A stretch of 64,000 bases of DNA, from NCBI GenBank assembly GCA_028554645.1, contig JAQOOI010000076.1:744001-808000 (forward strand). The letters run 5' to 3'. Source of the stretch: Omphalotus guepiniiformis (Eukaryota > Basidiomycota > Agaricomycetes > Agaricales > Omphalotaceae). The notes below the pieces were generated by a model. That model worked only from the letters and a program-made list of their open reading frames with translations. It was not told the DNA's origin and searched no databases. The translations under genes were made by a program, and so were the position numbers. Shown piece by piece: positions 1 to 11,600 of this stretch. Each line of letters starts with the position of its first letter. The first letter of the stretch is position 1.

Positions 1-1968
1 TATGACGCATAATTTGACGCACCATGAGTGCAGCATTTGTCGCTTAACTCGGTAGTTATCCCATATACCTTCTACGGTAGGATCGAATGGTTCTCCAGTT
101 TGAAGGTCCAAACCCACAACATTGCCTTCAGCGTTCTCGTCCTGTGAGAACACGTAAGCGGGCACTCATAGGTGTGTGTATTTCTAACGCACCTGTAATG
201 CTACTACGACGTCCTGCACATCAAAGCCTCCATTTGCGGCTAAAGTTTTTGGAATTATCAACAATGCATCGGCGAAAGCTTGTACACCCATTTTGACCCT
301 TCCTTTGGCAGACTTCTTCACCGGACCGCTCAGGTGTGCTGAGCATGCGACTTCGAAAGCACCAGCACCAGGAATCAAAGCCTCGTCTTCAATAGCATTC
401 TTCACCGCTCGTAAACCGTCCCGAAGCGCATCCTGTATCTGTTGGATGGTGTGTGCGTTTGGACCTTTGATGAGAAGTGTGACAGATCTGGGATCCTTCA
501 CTTCTTCGACGAAAGTAAATTTCTCTTCGCCTAGTGTATGCTCGTAAACGAGACCAGCCCATCCGAGCACGTCCGGAGTGAGATCGTCAACAGAGTTCTG
601 CGCGTTACCACCACACACTAGTTGCAATCTGGCCTAAAATAAGTAATCCTATGAATAACTTGAAAAAAGGGCTAGACGAACCGTTCCATGTTTCGTCGTT
701 TGGCTCTGCGTAGAGCCAAGATACCGTTCTTCGCCAATATGTCGAGGCTGAGAGGATCAATACCTTTCTGGTTGATCAAAACGAAATTTTTCTTCTTCTC
801 TTTGCTGTCCACAGCTTGATCGCACACCAAGTTCTTCAATTCAATGATTTTTTTCACTTTAGCATCAGTGAACGCTCGCTCGGACTCCACAAGCTTTTCG
901 CGCTGCTCTGCTGAGGAGTAGAAAAATCCAGAATTTACTTCGCTAGGAACGTACGTCAAGGAATGTCAGAAAACAGAAGCCAGTGGTTCACGATCATCCA
1001 CATACGTCTTTTCGTATTCCAAGCTAACATTCAGGGTAAGAATAAAAGCATTTTCAACACGCCTCGGCATGTCAGGATGTCTTGCACCGTGATCGAGGAC
1101 AAGACCACGGACGAGTTGAGTTTCAGAAGCGGTTCGGTGTTGCATTTTCATGACTTCAACCATATGAAGATCAATAGGATCTCTCCATTGATCCTTAGCA
1201 TCTATACGCGGTGAATGAGCATACGATGACAATGATTGACGGAAAACGTGCCTTTTGATGGAGGTGGAGGCCTGATTGTCAGAACGGCATCAACAACATC
1301 AGCGGCAAGTTGCTTGGCCATTACTGCGTTCAGTTTTGTGGATAAAGACGTATGAGCCACATTGATTAGAGTTGCCCTGTCCAAACTTGAAGGCTGTTTA
1401 AAGGTGTCTAAAAACTGTTCAGGCGTTGTACAAGGTCAAGATAGAGTTGTTTGAACGTGAACAAGATACGCACTACGAGAGCCTCCTTCTTTGCTAAATC
1501 AAAACCTTCACCAATTACTGTCGGATGTACCCCCTCACTAATAAACCGATCTGCCTGTTTCAACAATTCACCGACTAACAAGACAACGCTTGTGGTTCCG
1601 TCTCCCACTTGATCATCTTGTGCAACAGCTGTCCGTGCGATCATGGCTGCAGTCGGGTTTTGTATCTGCATTTCCGACAGAAGTACTTTTCCGTCCTTGG
1701 TCATCTTGATTTGACCGGCACCATCGACAAGCATTTTAAGTGTACCACGAGGACCTATTAGAGTTAGGTTGTATAACTATATACCACACATCAGGGCATA
1801 CCGAGGTTTCCTTTTACCACATTTGCTAGCCCCATTGCACCATTGGTGTTCACCTAGACGGGAAATATCAAGAGATAGATCTTGCAGATACAGTGATTGT
1901 AATACCTGGAGAGCAGCAGCCCTACGCACGCTCTCCGCTTTCGGATTGATGAGTTCGATGGAGGACAT
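1..1968 (-). CDS. CCT6: T-complex protein 1 subunit zeta (CCT6), C-terminus cut by window edge
   Basis: Subunit of the cytosolic TRiC/CCT chaperonin that folds actin, tubulin and other proteins using ATP. The N-terminus [20 protein letters not shown], then [37 protein letters not shown] and the ATPase motif GDGTTS are typical of the zeta subunit. Further exons carry [37 protein letters not shown] and the GAGAFEV stretch. The last visible exon, near 30-150, encodes [20 protein letters not shown] and ends close to a possible donor near position 23, so only the extreme C-terminus is missing. I count about seven small introns. The start is the only ATG in frame with the conserved N-terminus. It is divergent from the SDR gene, with about 200 bp between starts. 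Identity is firm; exon borders are by eye. Confidence 0.93.
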
Positions 1969-2171
1969 TTTGGCAGATAGCAGGTAAGGGAAGGAGCAAG
2001 TAAAGTTGGTACGCGTTGAGTTTGATTGGCAAAGACCTCCAGTATCAATAACTTAAATGGGATTGAAGTCGCCGGTCGACGTTCGTGCCGAGTTCCCGGC
2101 GGCTTGCATATAACCAGTGTATATCAACTGTATATGTACCAATTTCACCTTCCCCCACATTCACTCTAAAC
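1969..2171. promoter_or_regulatory. Divergent promoter between CCT6 and the SDR gene
   Basis: About 200 bp separate the two start codons, so both genes must take regulatory input from here. I see no clear TATA box. The region before the SDR start contains a pyrimidine-rich run (ttcaccttcccccacattcac), which is common at fungal transcription starts. Confidence 0.45.
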
Positions 2172-3517
2172 ATGCCCAGCGAGAAGAAGAGTTTGTACAA
2201 TAATACCAGGCAGAAGGGTCCGACTTCCAGTGAACATCTCAGCGTTACTCTTGCTCGTATTCAGAAGATTCAATCCCATTTGGACACAACACCTCGAGGA
2301 ACACGACTCAAAGGCAAGACGTGCATCATCACAGGTGTTGGCTCATTGAAAGGCATAGGGTATTTTGCTTCATGATCTATCGCGATATATCTCCAAGTTG
2401 AATGTGAATTCATCAGTCGTGCGTCGGCTTTGCTCTACGCCCATGAAGGTGCGCAACTTCAGCGTACCGAATGCCAGAAAATACTGAACAATCTTACAAG
2501 GCGCTTCACATCTCTACTTGAGCGACCTCGACCCGACTAATCTTCCTGCCCTAAAGACAACCATACAACAAAGATATCCGGATGTCAAAGTCTGTACCGG
2601 TTTCTGTTCCAAACGTCTCGAAGCTTTATGCAGTTACTTTGTCAGGTCACGACTCACTCGTATGATGCAGCTTCTGAGCAGGATATTATATCTGTCTGTA
2701 AACAAGCCTACGAAGAGGAAGGCCGTCTTGACGTATTCTTCGCCAATGCTGGCTGGGCAAGCCTTAGTGCTCTGGCCGACACAAGTGCCGATTCATTCAT
2801 GAAGAGCATGAGAATCAATGCACTGTCGTGAGTACTGTTCCGGTGTGGCTTTGACCTCTTCTCACTAACAATTAGATGTTTCCTGGCTATTAAATATGCT
2901 TCTGAATTGATGGTAAAGACCAATCCGTCTCGGGGTAAAGAACTAAGTGGTGGAAGCATCATCTTGACTGCTTCTGGTACTTACCAGCTTTTCGCCTTGT
3001 ATGAGTCAATTGTACTGACTGGCCATGGTTCAGTTGCTGGTCTTCGCTCGGGCGCTGGAACAATCGACTGTCCGTCTCCGTTGCTGCTTCCTCGCTTTTA
3101 GATTTTAGATTAAGTCTTCTGTAGATTCCGCTTCCAAAGCAGCGGTTAATTCTCTGGCCAAAACTGCTGCCAACCAATTGGCGCGTACTGGAGTACGCGT
3201 CAACTCTATTTGTCCTGGACTGATCGAGACAGGAATGACCACTGATACGTTTGAGTATGCCAAGACGAGGGGCAGTCAAGATAAAATAGGTCAACTAAAT
3301 CCTTTAGGCCGATGGGCGGTCGCAGAGGAGATCGCGCAAATGGCATTGTTTTTAGCCAGTGGTGAGTTCGGAGATTCCTGTTGTACCATGTTATTAATGC
3401 GACTACCGCGCTTAATTTCTGAGCGCAGACGAGTCGAGCTACGTAAATGGGCAGAACATCGCCGTAGATGGAGGTCTTTCCTCCTCGCACCCTGTGGTAC
3501 CCGGGCGATTTGCATGA
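2172..3517 (+). CDS. Short-chain dehydrogenase/reductase (SDR, classical type)
   Basis: NAD(P)-dependent oxidoreductase; the substrate cannot be told. Joined exons show the cofactor motif [10 protein letters not shown] (about residues 56-65), a FANAGWASL segment equal to the NNAG strand, an inner serine region (SIILTAS), and the catalytic YSASK made across a splice junction near 3076/3127 (T plus AT gives Tyr). The C-terminal end reads [17 protein letters not shown], the usual SDR finish. Five or six introns of about 50 nt fit GT-AG: for example one after GIG near 2360, one at about 2450-2499, and one after FLAS near 3362 that joins to DESSYVNG. The ATG gives a roughly 60-residue N-terminal extension before the Rossmann fold, which some fungal SDRs have. 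No pathway genes flank it. Confidence 0.85.
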
Positions 3518-5167
3518 TAAAATCGCCGTCTTCGACTATTTAAAACCTCTCCATCGAAACAGGTCTTATCAAAGTCATCTACGAGTCAGATGGAAACATT
3601 GCACATGGTCGGTAGATTGTGCTCTTTTGATGGGCATGCGGGGCGTTGAAGATTCCTTTTTAATTAGTTTGAATGTGGTTGTATCATCTGGAATAAAATG
3701 TGCCGTTCCGAGTCCTATGTTCGCCTCGAACATGCATTTCACGTAAGTTTATACAGAGAGTATCTTGGCACGAAGCAGCCTAGGTATCATCCATATGACA
3801 GGTAGACTAAATGTGTCATCAAATCTACAGGTTGACCACAAACTGCACTGCGAAGGCGGGTACTAGGCTCACGATCGTGGATCTACTGGGACAGATGCTT
3901 CAAGACCTCCAGAACTTAAAGCAGAGCCTCGTGTGTGTAGCACATGTTTGCACGCAAAGGACTGTTCAGAGAAGTGAAGGAGTTTGCAAAGCTTCTACAT
4001 AGTACCGAGCACACGGTGCCAGGGGTGACATATCTGCTGCCGGGCTAATTCGCGAATGGGTGCCCTTGTTGCCCATTACAAGATGATCCCACTGTGGCTG
4101 AAGTCAATATCAATCGGATCCTGCTAGTGGTATCATCGACAGGTCGGGTAGGTGCGTCTAGTAGGCCGATAACTTGAAGAATTATGTGCAGAGAGCGATA
4201 GCGAGATAGGTTGCATATTCACGTAACATCCCTGAGCTCGAGCCATGGTCTGGTGTCTAACATTCCCATGGTATGTACTTCAACGACATCCGTAAAGTTG
4301 ACGGGGCCTGTTCAAAGTACATATATGAGAAGAATGACGCCAGACCATGACTGGCCATAAGATGTCCACTGAATTTACTACAGCGAGCAAATGTCGCGGA
4401 ATGGCTCATGTTATGAGCTCACAGCCCAAGCGCTGCGAATCCAGCGAGTATAGGATTCCAGTGATCTCGGGTTGCCTGAAGAAAGTGGGTAGACTTGAAG
4501 AAGGACAATGGGGATGCTCTTTCTACGGCGCAAGCACCATTTTAATGCATTATATACCAGAAAATTGGCAATATATGCCACGGCTTGAATGCATGTCAGA
4601 GACACGAACGTTCTCGGTACTCGAAGTTACGGGAGTTCTAGTTGCTGTGAGTACGAGCCGAAGTAAAAAGAAAAACTTGCTTCTCGGATCTCCCATACTC
4701 TACTTCTTTTAGTGGTAGTATGAGCTTGCCCATATCACAGCCCCATTCTTTACGGGTCAGCTGCCGGAACCACTGACAAAATTTGAAGCTTGTATATCAA
4801 GATTGCACTCGCTACTAATTGAGGAAGGGTAGATCAGTATGTATAGACTCGCGGAATAGAAGAAGTCGCCATTATTTGTAGTAGATGATGAGAAGCAAAA
4901 AGTGAATGCCAAACGGAAGAAGGGCAGAATGCGAATGCAAGCTTGCCTTCAGGCACCCAGTACAATTCGAGGTGTTATAGAAAGCCGTATCGATGGCATG
5001 GACAGCAACATGCCTTAAAATAACATGGATCTCATTCTACATCTCCAGCGCAAGACGGACAAGCTATGAAACGCCAAGGATGTATTGTTCACTATGATTA
5101 GCGGCAGCATTATTCGGGCTAGGTAAGAACTGATATCCCTTGCCCTACTTTTGGTAGTCTGGTTATC
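3518..5167. other. Gene-poor spacer with no supportable gene
   Basis: About 1.65 kb between the SDR stop and the FKBP stop. The open frames here are short, interrupted and unlike any family I know. A possible two-exon relic near 3700-3960 would encode a Cys/His-rich stretch (LEHAFHVDHKLHCEGG, then VCSTCLHAKDC after a stop), but no continuous frame can be built. It may be untranslated sequence plus decayed coding DNA. Confidence 0.5.
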
Positions 5168-6673
5168 TTACTTAATTTGCACGCACTTCACCTCTATGTG
5201 TACGATGGTCAGTAAGGAAAAGTACTAGAGAAATACTGAAATACTTGCCAAAGATCAAGGTAGAATTGCCTGGTATTCCACTCGTGCCTTTTTTCCCGTA
5301 GCCCAAGTTTGGAGGAACAGTCAATACCCTCTCGCCTCCGACCTGCATGCCAGCAATGCCCTCATCCCACCCTGTAGCAAAGAGATTAAATTAACGGTGT
5401 AAACCTTACTCAAGAAAGTATCTGCACCTTTAATGACTTCTCCCTGGCCTAGACGGAAAGCAAACTGGCAGCAACGGAATCATTAGTCCAGCCCGAGGTT
5501 GACAGAAGTAAGCATGAGGTAACGTACTGGCTTGCCCTTTGTGTTTGAATCAAACACCTTGCCCGATTGCAATTTGCCAATATAACGCATTAGTATCGTT
5601 TGGCCTTTCTTTGCCATGGGGCCTGTTCCAACTTTGGAATCCTTAATCTTGAGACCCGAGGGAAGCTCCTTCACAGTGCCATCAGCGGCCTTTTCCTTCT
5701 TCTCCTTCTTCTCCTTCTTCTTCTTGTCCTCCCCAGCATCGGCAGCGACAGACTTCCCATCTTCCAGCTTTTGCTTCTTGCTTTTCTTTTCTGCCTTTGA
5801 TGCCTTACTAGCATCTTCAGTGGATACGGACTCGCGAGGACGCTTGAGATTTTTGGCCGGTTCATCATCCTCGACTTCTTCAAAGCGGCTTCCACTTTCG
5901 ATTAGTTATTATCACTAACGAAGGAAGCTCGTCATTACTCATACCTCGCATCGCTGTCAACATCAAGCCCATCCGGAGGCATCTCGACGTCAGAGCTGAC
6001 GTAGCGAAGGTCGTGGTCCTCTTCATCCGTGTCGGATTCATCGAACCCATCATATCCACCGGGAGATTGATTAGCACCTTGGTCTATCACATTTTTTGAG
6101 TTCCGAGTTTAAACACGAGTTTCCAACGCGTAGTATCACTAACCGATGTAATGGCCAGTCAAAAATAGTGTGCTGTAGAGAGAAAGTTCGCGTTAGACGC
6201 GGTTCGGAAACCCAAGTATGTGCCTACTTTTAGCCAGTGAGTTCGAAAGTGTAAGACTCATCCTCTTGTAGAACTATATCAGTTAAAGCTTGTTCTATCT
6301 GTGTAAAGAAGAGGTCTTTAAATACATCCCAGAATTACAACTGTGTCCTATCTGTCCAGGCGTCAGGGAACAGATGACGGTCGTCTGAGTCTTAGGCTCT
6401 TCGTTTTCCTCGTTCTCGTTCTCGTTCTCGTTCTCGTTCTCGTCATCGCTATCTGAAGGCGGTGTTACTTTGTCGAAACTGAGTTTGAGACTCGTTCTTC
6501 CTTTGTTGTCCGCAAGAACGTCGCTCAAAGCAACATTGGAAATCTTAATGTCATTTGCGGGTACAACTTGGACAGGTTTCCCTGGCGAAAGCTCAAGACT
6601 CCTGGATCAAGGTCAGAGATGTCTCCATGAGTATGTCTTGATGTACATACCATAAAGCAATAGCAATAGACAT
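5168..6673 (-). CDS. FPR4: Nucleolar FKBP-type peptidyl-prolyl isomerase with nucleoplasmin-like N-domain (Fpr3/Fpr4-like)
   Basis: Proline isomerase and histone chaperone of the nucleolus/chromatin. Exon 1 encodes MSIAIALW and joins after a short intron to [20 protein letters not shown], the nucleoplasmin-like (NPL) start. An acidic (EN)n run follows, then SLTPGQ, a segment ending TLFLTGHYI, an acidic stretch ([11 protein letters not shown]), a lysine-rich stretch ([13 protein letters not shown]), and the FKBP domain from [13 protein letters not shown] to the end. FKBP signatures include [30 protein letters not shown] and [10 protein letters not shown]. The last intron begins GCAAGT, a GC-AG intron, and leads to EVKCVQIK and stop. 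One oddity: the best splice between the NPL exons leaves an in-frame TAA at 6230-6232 where relatives have Lys. A weaker donor (GTCTTA, around 6249) would avoid it and lose about 10 residues. The gene may therefore be functional, alternatively spliced, or damaged. Confidence 0.82.
6409..6443. repeat. Hexanucleotide repeat (CTCGTT)n inside the FKBP gene
   Basis: Five or so tandem copies of a 6-bp unit encode the alternating Glu-Asn run in the nucleoplasmin-like domain. The unit is a multiple of three, so copy-number change would alter acidic-tract length without a frameshift. Confidence 0.85.
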
Positions 6674-6824
6674 AATTTTGAAGGAATGAAGAGATCACCT
6701 GCAAAGACGCGTTGGTTGAGGCCGACGCGAGAAAAAAAATTTGAAAGTCCGACTTCCCGTTTGGGTAAACGGTGCCGGGTAGACTTGCCGACATCTATGC
6801 AGGAATCCTCCTTGTAGAACCATC
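6674..6824. promoter_or_regulatory. Divergent promoter between the FKBP gene and ARPC4
   Basis: About 150 bp separate the two inferred start codons. An A-rich run (gaaaaaaaaat, about 6729-6739) is the only notable tract; poly(dA:dT) often excludes nucleosomes in fungal promoters. No TATA box is clear. Confidence 0.4.
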
Positions 6825-7617
6825 ATGGTGTGCCTATCAATTCTCGCTTTGAAAGGAGATGAACTTATACTCGTTATCCTGTAGTCCAACGTGCTTAGAC
6901 CGTATCTCGCTGCCGTAAGGTCGACCTTGACCGCTGCTCTGACGCTAGAAAACTTCTCATCGCAGGTAGGTCTATGCTGCTATGCAGAATTTGATCGTCT
7001 GACACGATTCGTTAATCAAGGTCGTAGAACGACATAACAAACCAGAAGTAGAGACGGCGTCAGTGGAAGTTACAAAATCGAACGCTACACGGATTGATTA
7101 GAGATCTTACAGAGTTTCCAAGGAAGTGCTACTCAATCCCTTAATCATATCGCGCAACGACAATGAACGAGTCCTCATCGAACCCTCAATTAACTCTATT
7201 CGTCTCAGTATCAAGATCAAACAAGCGGACGAGATAGAACGAATTCTTTGTCATAAATTCACTCGGTTTATGATGCAGAGAGCAGAGAGCTTCATTGTAT
7301 TGCGCCGGAAACCTGTTTCAGTGAGTGCAACCATCTCTATTCCTAACGGCTCGCTGTACTCTACCACCGCCTAGGGATATGACATCTCCTTCTTAATCAC
7401 CAACACCCACTCCGAAACCATGCTCAAGCATAAGATCGTTGATTTCATCATACAGTATGTTCAATCCTTCTGGCAATCATTACTGACATAGTCATTCATG
7501 TAACCTTTCAGGTTTATGGAGGAGGTTGACAAAGAGATAAGTGAGATGAAACTTAGTCTAAATGCGCGGGCTCGTATTGTCGCAGAATCATACCTTACTG
7601 CAGTGCGTATCGTTTGA
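6825..7617 (+). CDS. ARC19: Arp2/3 complex 20 kDa subunit (ARPC4 / Arc19)
   Basis: Core subunit of the actin-nucleating Arp2/3 complex, needed for branched actin at endocytic patches. The joined exons read [117 protein letters not shown] and [10 protein letters not shown]. These match the family along its whole length of about 168 residues. The frame has no ATG before LRPYL. The only solution I find is an exon 1 holding just the ATG at 6825-6827, spliced (ATG|gtgtgc ... ctgtag|TCC) to SNVLRPYL. Splicing at gattag|AGATCT joins VETAS to RSYRVSKEV. The C-terminal VRIV could instead be intron. Identity is certain; the first exon is inferred. Confidence 0.93.
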
Positions 7618-7851
7618 ATTTCTATCATTCAGAGACTTACCGGTTCGACGAACAGATCAGTACATAATCTAAATCTATAAAATTTGTCTGTACGTTTAGG
7701 CGAAGGACGTCAAAATACTGTCGCCATTATTCATTTTTTCCCTCATCCCAGCGACATGGACACGCTCTGGCGACGTTCTCAGTAGCTTGAAAACCCTTCC
7801 ACACCACAGTTTTACAGCTAGTGCTCATTAAGGTCGTGCGTGCATATCTCC

Positions 7852-8501
7852 TCAAAGACCCAGGCGCTTCTCCAATGCAACTTTGACTGTGTCCCTCCAC
7901 TCCCAGTCCAATATACTGTATCCCACCACGTCAGTGTACCCACCTTGCTGATCAACCCAACAATCCCGCTTTCGCATTTCCAACTGAGCGCCTGCTACTT
8001 TCTCTAGCCAACCTCGCATCCCCACATTATCAACTGATGTTTGCATTGCAACTCTGTGGAAGTGTTTCTCCTCAAAAACATATGACAGTAATGTGTAGAA
8101 CACGTCAGTCGCGATTCCACCTCTATGCAGATCTGGTGAAACGAGGATCCCAACCTCACACGAGTGGTGTTCAGTGTCAATGTTGAACACTCCTTGAGTT
8201 TTAGTCAGGCGAATGAATTCATACCGAATCCTCTCAACTTACCGGTAGAACCGATGAATTGAATACTTCCATCCTCATTCATAAGCTGAATATGTAAGTC
8301 TTCTATTGTTTGGTCATTTGATCGTGTCTGTCGTCGACTACGAGCATCTTCAATAGAGAAATGCTCCGGCAAGTAACGCAGGTATTTTCGAATTTGAGGA
8401 TGAGATCGAAGTTCAGAGACAGCCTGGTCGTTCGCAGCACTAGGTGTAACGAGTTTCAAGCGTCCGGTTCGAGAGTAAAGTGTTAGACTGCTTTGGGACA
8501 T
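7852..8501 (-). CDS. GNAT-family N-acetyltransferase (RimJ/RimL-like)
   Basis: Acetyl-CoA-dependent acetyltransferase of unknown substrate. Two exons are separated by a 50-nt intron whose donor is GTAAGT just after GSTG. The first exon reads MSQSSLTLYSRTGRLKLVTP, resembling the 'T.RL.LR' opening of RimJ/RimL proteins. The second has the acetyl-CoA-binding pattern VSPDLHRGGIATDVFYTLLS (the R/Q-x-x-G-x-G/A element) and later FHRVAMQTSVDNVGMRGWLE (the N..S/M..L helix typical of GNATs). About 200 residues, normal for the fold. An upstream in-frame ATG at 8579 would add 26 residues, but the later start fits the domain better. Confidence 0.8.
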
Positions 8502-8673
8502 TGGAAGTTGAACTTGGAAGGAAAGACGCAAGAGGAAGAACTGATGCCCGTATATACTAGCGTATTTCAACTCAAACATGACTCGATAATTACTGCCGAA
8601 ATGGCTTATGATTCCGAGTACTGAGATAAGCTAATAACCATTGCGACTTCCCGTCGAGTCCTCAACATCGATA

Positions 8674-11600
8674 TTACTCAGCGGCGGCTTCCTGCTGCCT
8701 GGTACCGAAGAGCTCGATAAGATCTGGCGCATGTTGTGAATACGGTCATCAGCTGCGGCAGTCGCGGGTGACTTACCTTGCAGTCTCGCCTCGCGTTGCT
8801 GACGCTGGGTTTCCGTCCGCTTGATGCCTGAGAATGCCTGATGGAAAATAACCTCAGCAACCTACCATGAGACACAAGAAAAAGTACAGACCTCCTTTAT
8901 CAGTTTCTGTTTTTTCTCCTGAATACGAACCACCTGCTCGGAGTTAGCATCACATTTATAAAGTCACGAAGGCAGTCAACCACATTTGATTCGACTGTAT
9001 TCTCTGATATCATTCGATAGACATGAACTGGTTTGGTCTGGCCAATTCGATTTACCCTGTCTATCGCTTGACTTTCAATGCCCTCCTGTCAAAGTGTCAC
9101 AAATTTAGTCCTAATAACAAGATGTTTTGGCTGACCTGCCACCATCTGGCGTTGAGGTTGAACGTATCAGTCACCTTTCTTTCCAAGTAAAGAACGAAGA
9201 ACTAACGGATCCATGCTACAACTAAAATGAGTATTTGATCAGAATAGGCAGAGGCTTGGCTTACAGATAAACATTGTTCGCCACTTGAAGGACATGTGAG
9301 CACAACTATATTATACAACATGGAGTCATGTCGGATGATTCTGACCTGTGAGATTCAAGCCTAAAGCGCCCTAATGAATGATATGAATATTGAGGGCAGA
9401 CATGGACAGCGATATCAAGATGAAACTAACCGCTTTCAACGAGATGAGCATGACAGCGGGATTCTGTTGAGAAGTACTATATGAAAGCGATTCTTCCGTA
9501 CTGTCACGGATAGATTGCTTTTGCTTGCCCTTTCCCTTGGATTTATTTCTAGACACCAGCTCGTCCTCGAAATCAGAGTCCAAATGCTCTGAGGATGACA
9601 TTGTGAAATCATCATCACTTGCATCGCTGACATACAAGTCGTTAAAATCACGTTGGATCATCTTTTTAGAAGTTTTCCTGGATCGGGTTGATGACTCGGG
9701 TTCTTGCATACGGTGCTGTGTAATATCTCGGAGTGGCTTGGAAAAGCGAGCAATGACCTCTTGTCTTCGTTTGGCTGACATTTGACCGTCAAAGCGGACG
9801 TATGGAATACTTCAGCGGCAGTAATCAATAAGAATAAGACAACTTAGGTCATTAATGGCGTACCTTTTATCATCGAGTGCGTCTGCAATCTATGCAGGCG
9901 TTAGAGTGTATAGCAGCAAGGAAAACCGACCGCGACCCACTTTATCGAGGAAGCTCTGCCACACAGAAAAATGATCATCATGAACATGCGACAGGAAGTG
10001 AAAACACTACCCACAGTGAATTGAGAGAAAACGAGCGATTTCTCGCCCGTTGGAGTGAGTTGCAGCATGTGCACAAGCTGTTCTATCTTCGCGGATGGGG
10101 CCTTGCGGATACCTTCTTCAATCTCCATTGATTCTGGACGCACGGCAGGTTGTGTCATATCAGGTGGAAGAGGGTCATACAAATCATTCATTGTCAAGGG
10201 CCGGCGATCCTAAACTTTCCGTTAGAAATTGAAAGGAGAGTCACAACGGCTTTCAGGTTACCATAGGACACTTGGGGTCATGCAAAATGACTTCTGTAAT
10301 GCTGAGAATGCAGGTCTCCGTCAATATTTTTCATACCCAAGATATGCCAATTGTATATATTCTCACCACGGAGAGCAGAACACGTGAGCACAGCTCGTTA
10401 TTTTTGGTTCACTCGGAATAGTGAAGCAAATTGGGCATTCCTCGCATTCCTCGATTGCTTGCGCCATCCGAGCTTGCAGGCGCTGCTTTAATTCAGCAGT
10501 GACAGTGATGCTTTTGGCAATATCTTCCAGTCCATTGACCGCTCTCAGCTGCTCCAGATAGTCTGGAGGAATTAATGCTGGATGTAGGGCTAGTTGTCGC
10601 ATCCGCGTGAGCATGCTCAACGCATTGGATTGCACCTGCAGCAACACTTAAATGAGGAACTTTCGAGTCAAACCGAGACATACCACAGCGCTGGAGCCAC
10701 CACTAATCAACGATTGGAATCGTTGCGAAGAAAGCCGTTCCACTTCATCGTATAATGCCTGCGTCAAGTGATCAAATAAGTATCCGTTTGATATACTTAG
10801 AAAGAAGAGATCTACTTTAGCTTCGTCGCTTAGTGCTACCGGTACAATGATCATTTCAATCTAACATGAAATGTTCAAAAATGTTTTCTAGATGTCGTAG
10901 GATAACTCACTGGAGGAAGCGGCACTAGCGCGTTCCCATTATCATCTTGCATTTCTTTAGTCCGCCTCAAACACGCATGGCTCATAAGTGCCTTCCGAAT
11001 TCTATCAGCGAAGAAATACAATGTAGCATGAAATGGTGCTCACGCGTAGTAGTTCAACTCCTGATGGAGATCCAGACTGCAAAGGACGAAGGAGAAGGCG
11101 TTTGAAAAAGTCTTCATTATCGAGTGGGCGACAAATTTGAAGAAAGGTTAAAAGGGAACCTAGATCCTGATTGAAAAAACTAATTAAAGTCATTTTAGAT
11201 TCAACTTCGAATCCCAATTACCCTAGGTGAGTTGATCTACAGAATGTTTTATGGTCAGCGTAGGATAACATAGTGATAAGCACCCACAATCGGTGTTCCG
11301 GTGAGAACCCAACGCCTCTGCGCGTCAAGGGCACATACAGCCTTTGCTATCTTTGTCTTTGGATTGCGGATACAATGACCTTCATCAAGAACAATACGCT
11401 ATGAAAAGCACACATTAACGATCTTGCTATATTACACCTTTTGACGATTCTAGAAGTACCTTCCATTTGACATCGAACAGTGCTCTCCCAATTTTTCTCC
11501 TTTTCTTTTTTGATTGGTCGTTGGTATTGTCAGCGTCATGCTCTCCGGCCACCATTTGATAAGTTGTGAATACAACATCATACTTGGCAAGCTCATCTGC

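Noticed and set aside
4347..4712. 121-codon open frame on the plus strand
   Set aside because: No recognisable motif and no flanking splice structure; treated as part of the non-coding gap.
6295..6355. Direct repeat ACAGATAG 53 bp apart at an FKBP intron, first read as a non-canonical intron or insertion with target duplication
   Set aside because: A normal GT-AG intron (6341 down to 6295) gives the frame [14 protein letters not shown], so no unusual mechanism is needed; the repeat may be chance.
9525..10131. Plus-strand open frames inside the helicase gene
   Set aside because: They are opposite-strand shadows of well-supported helicase exons.
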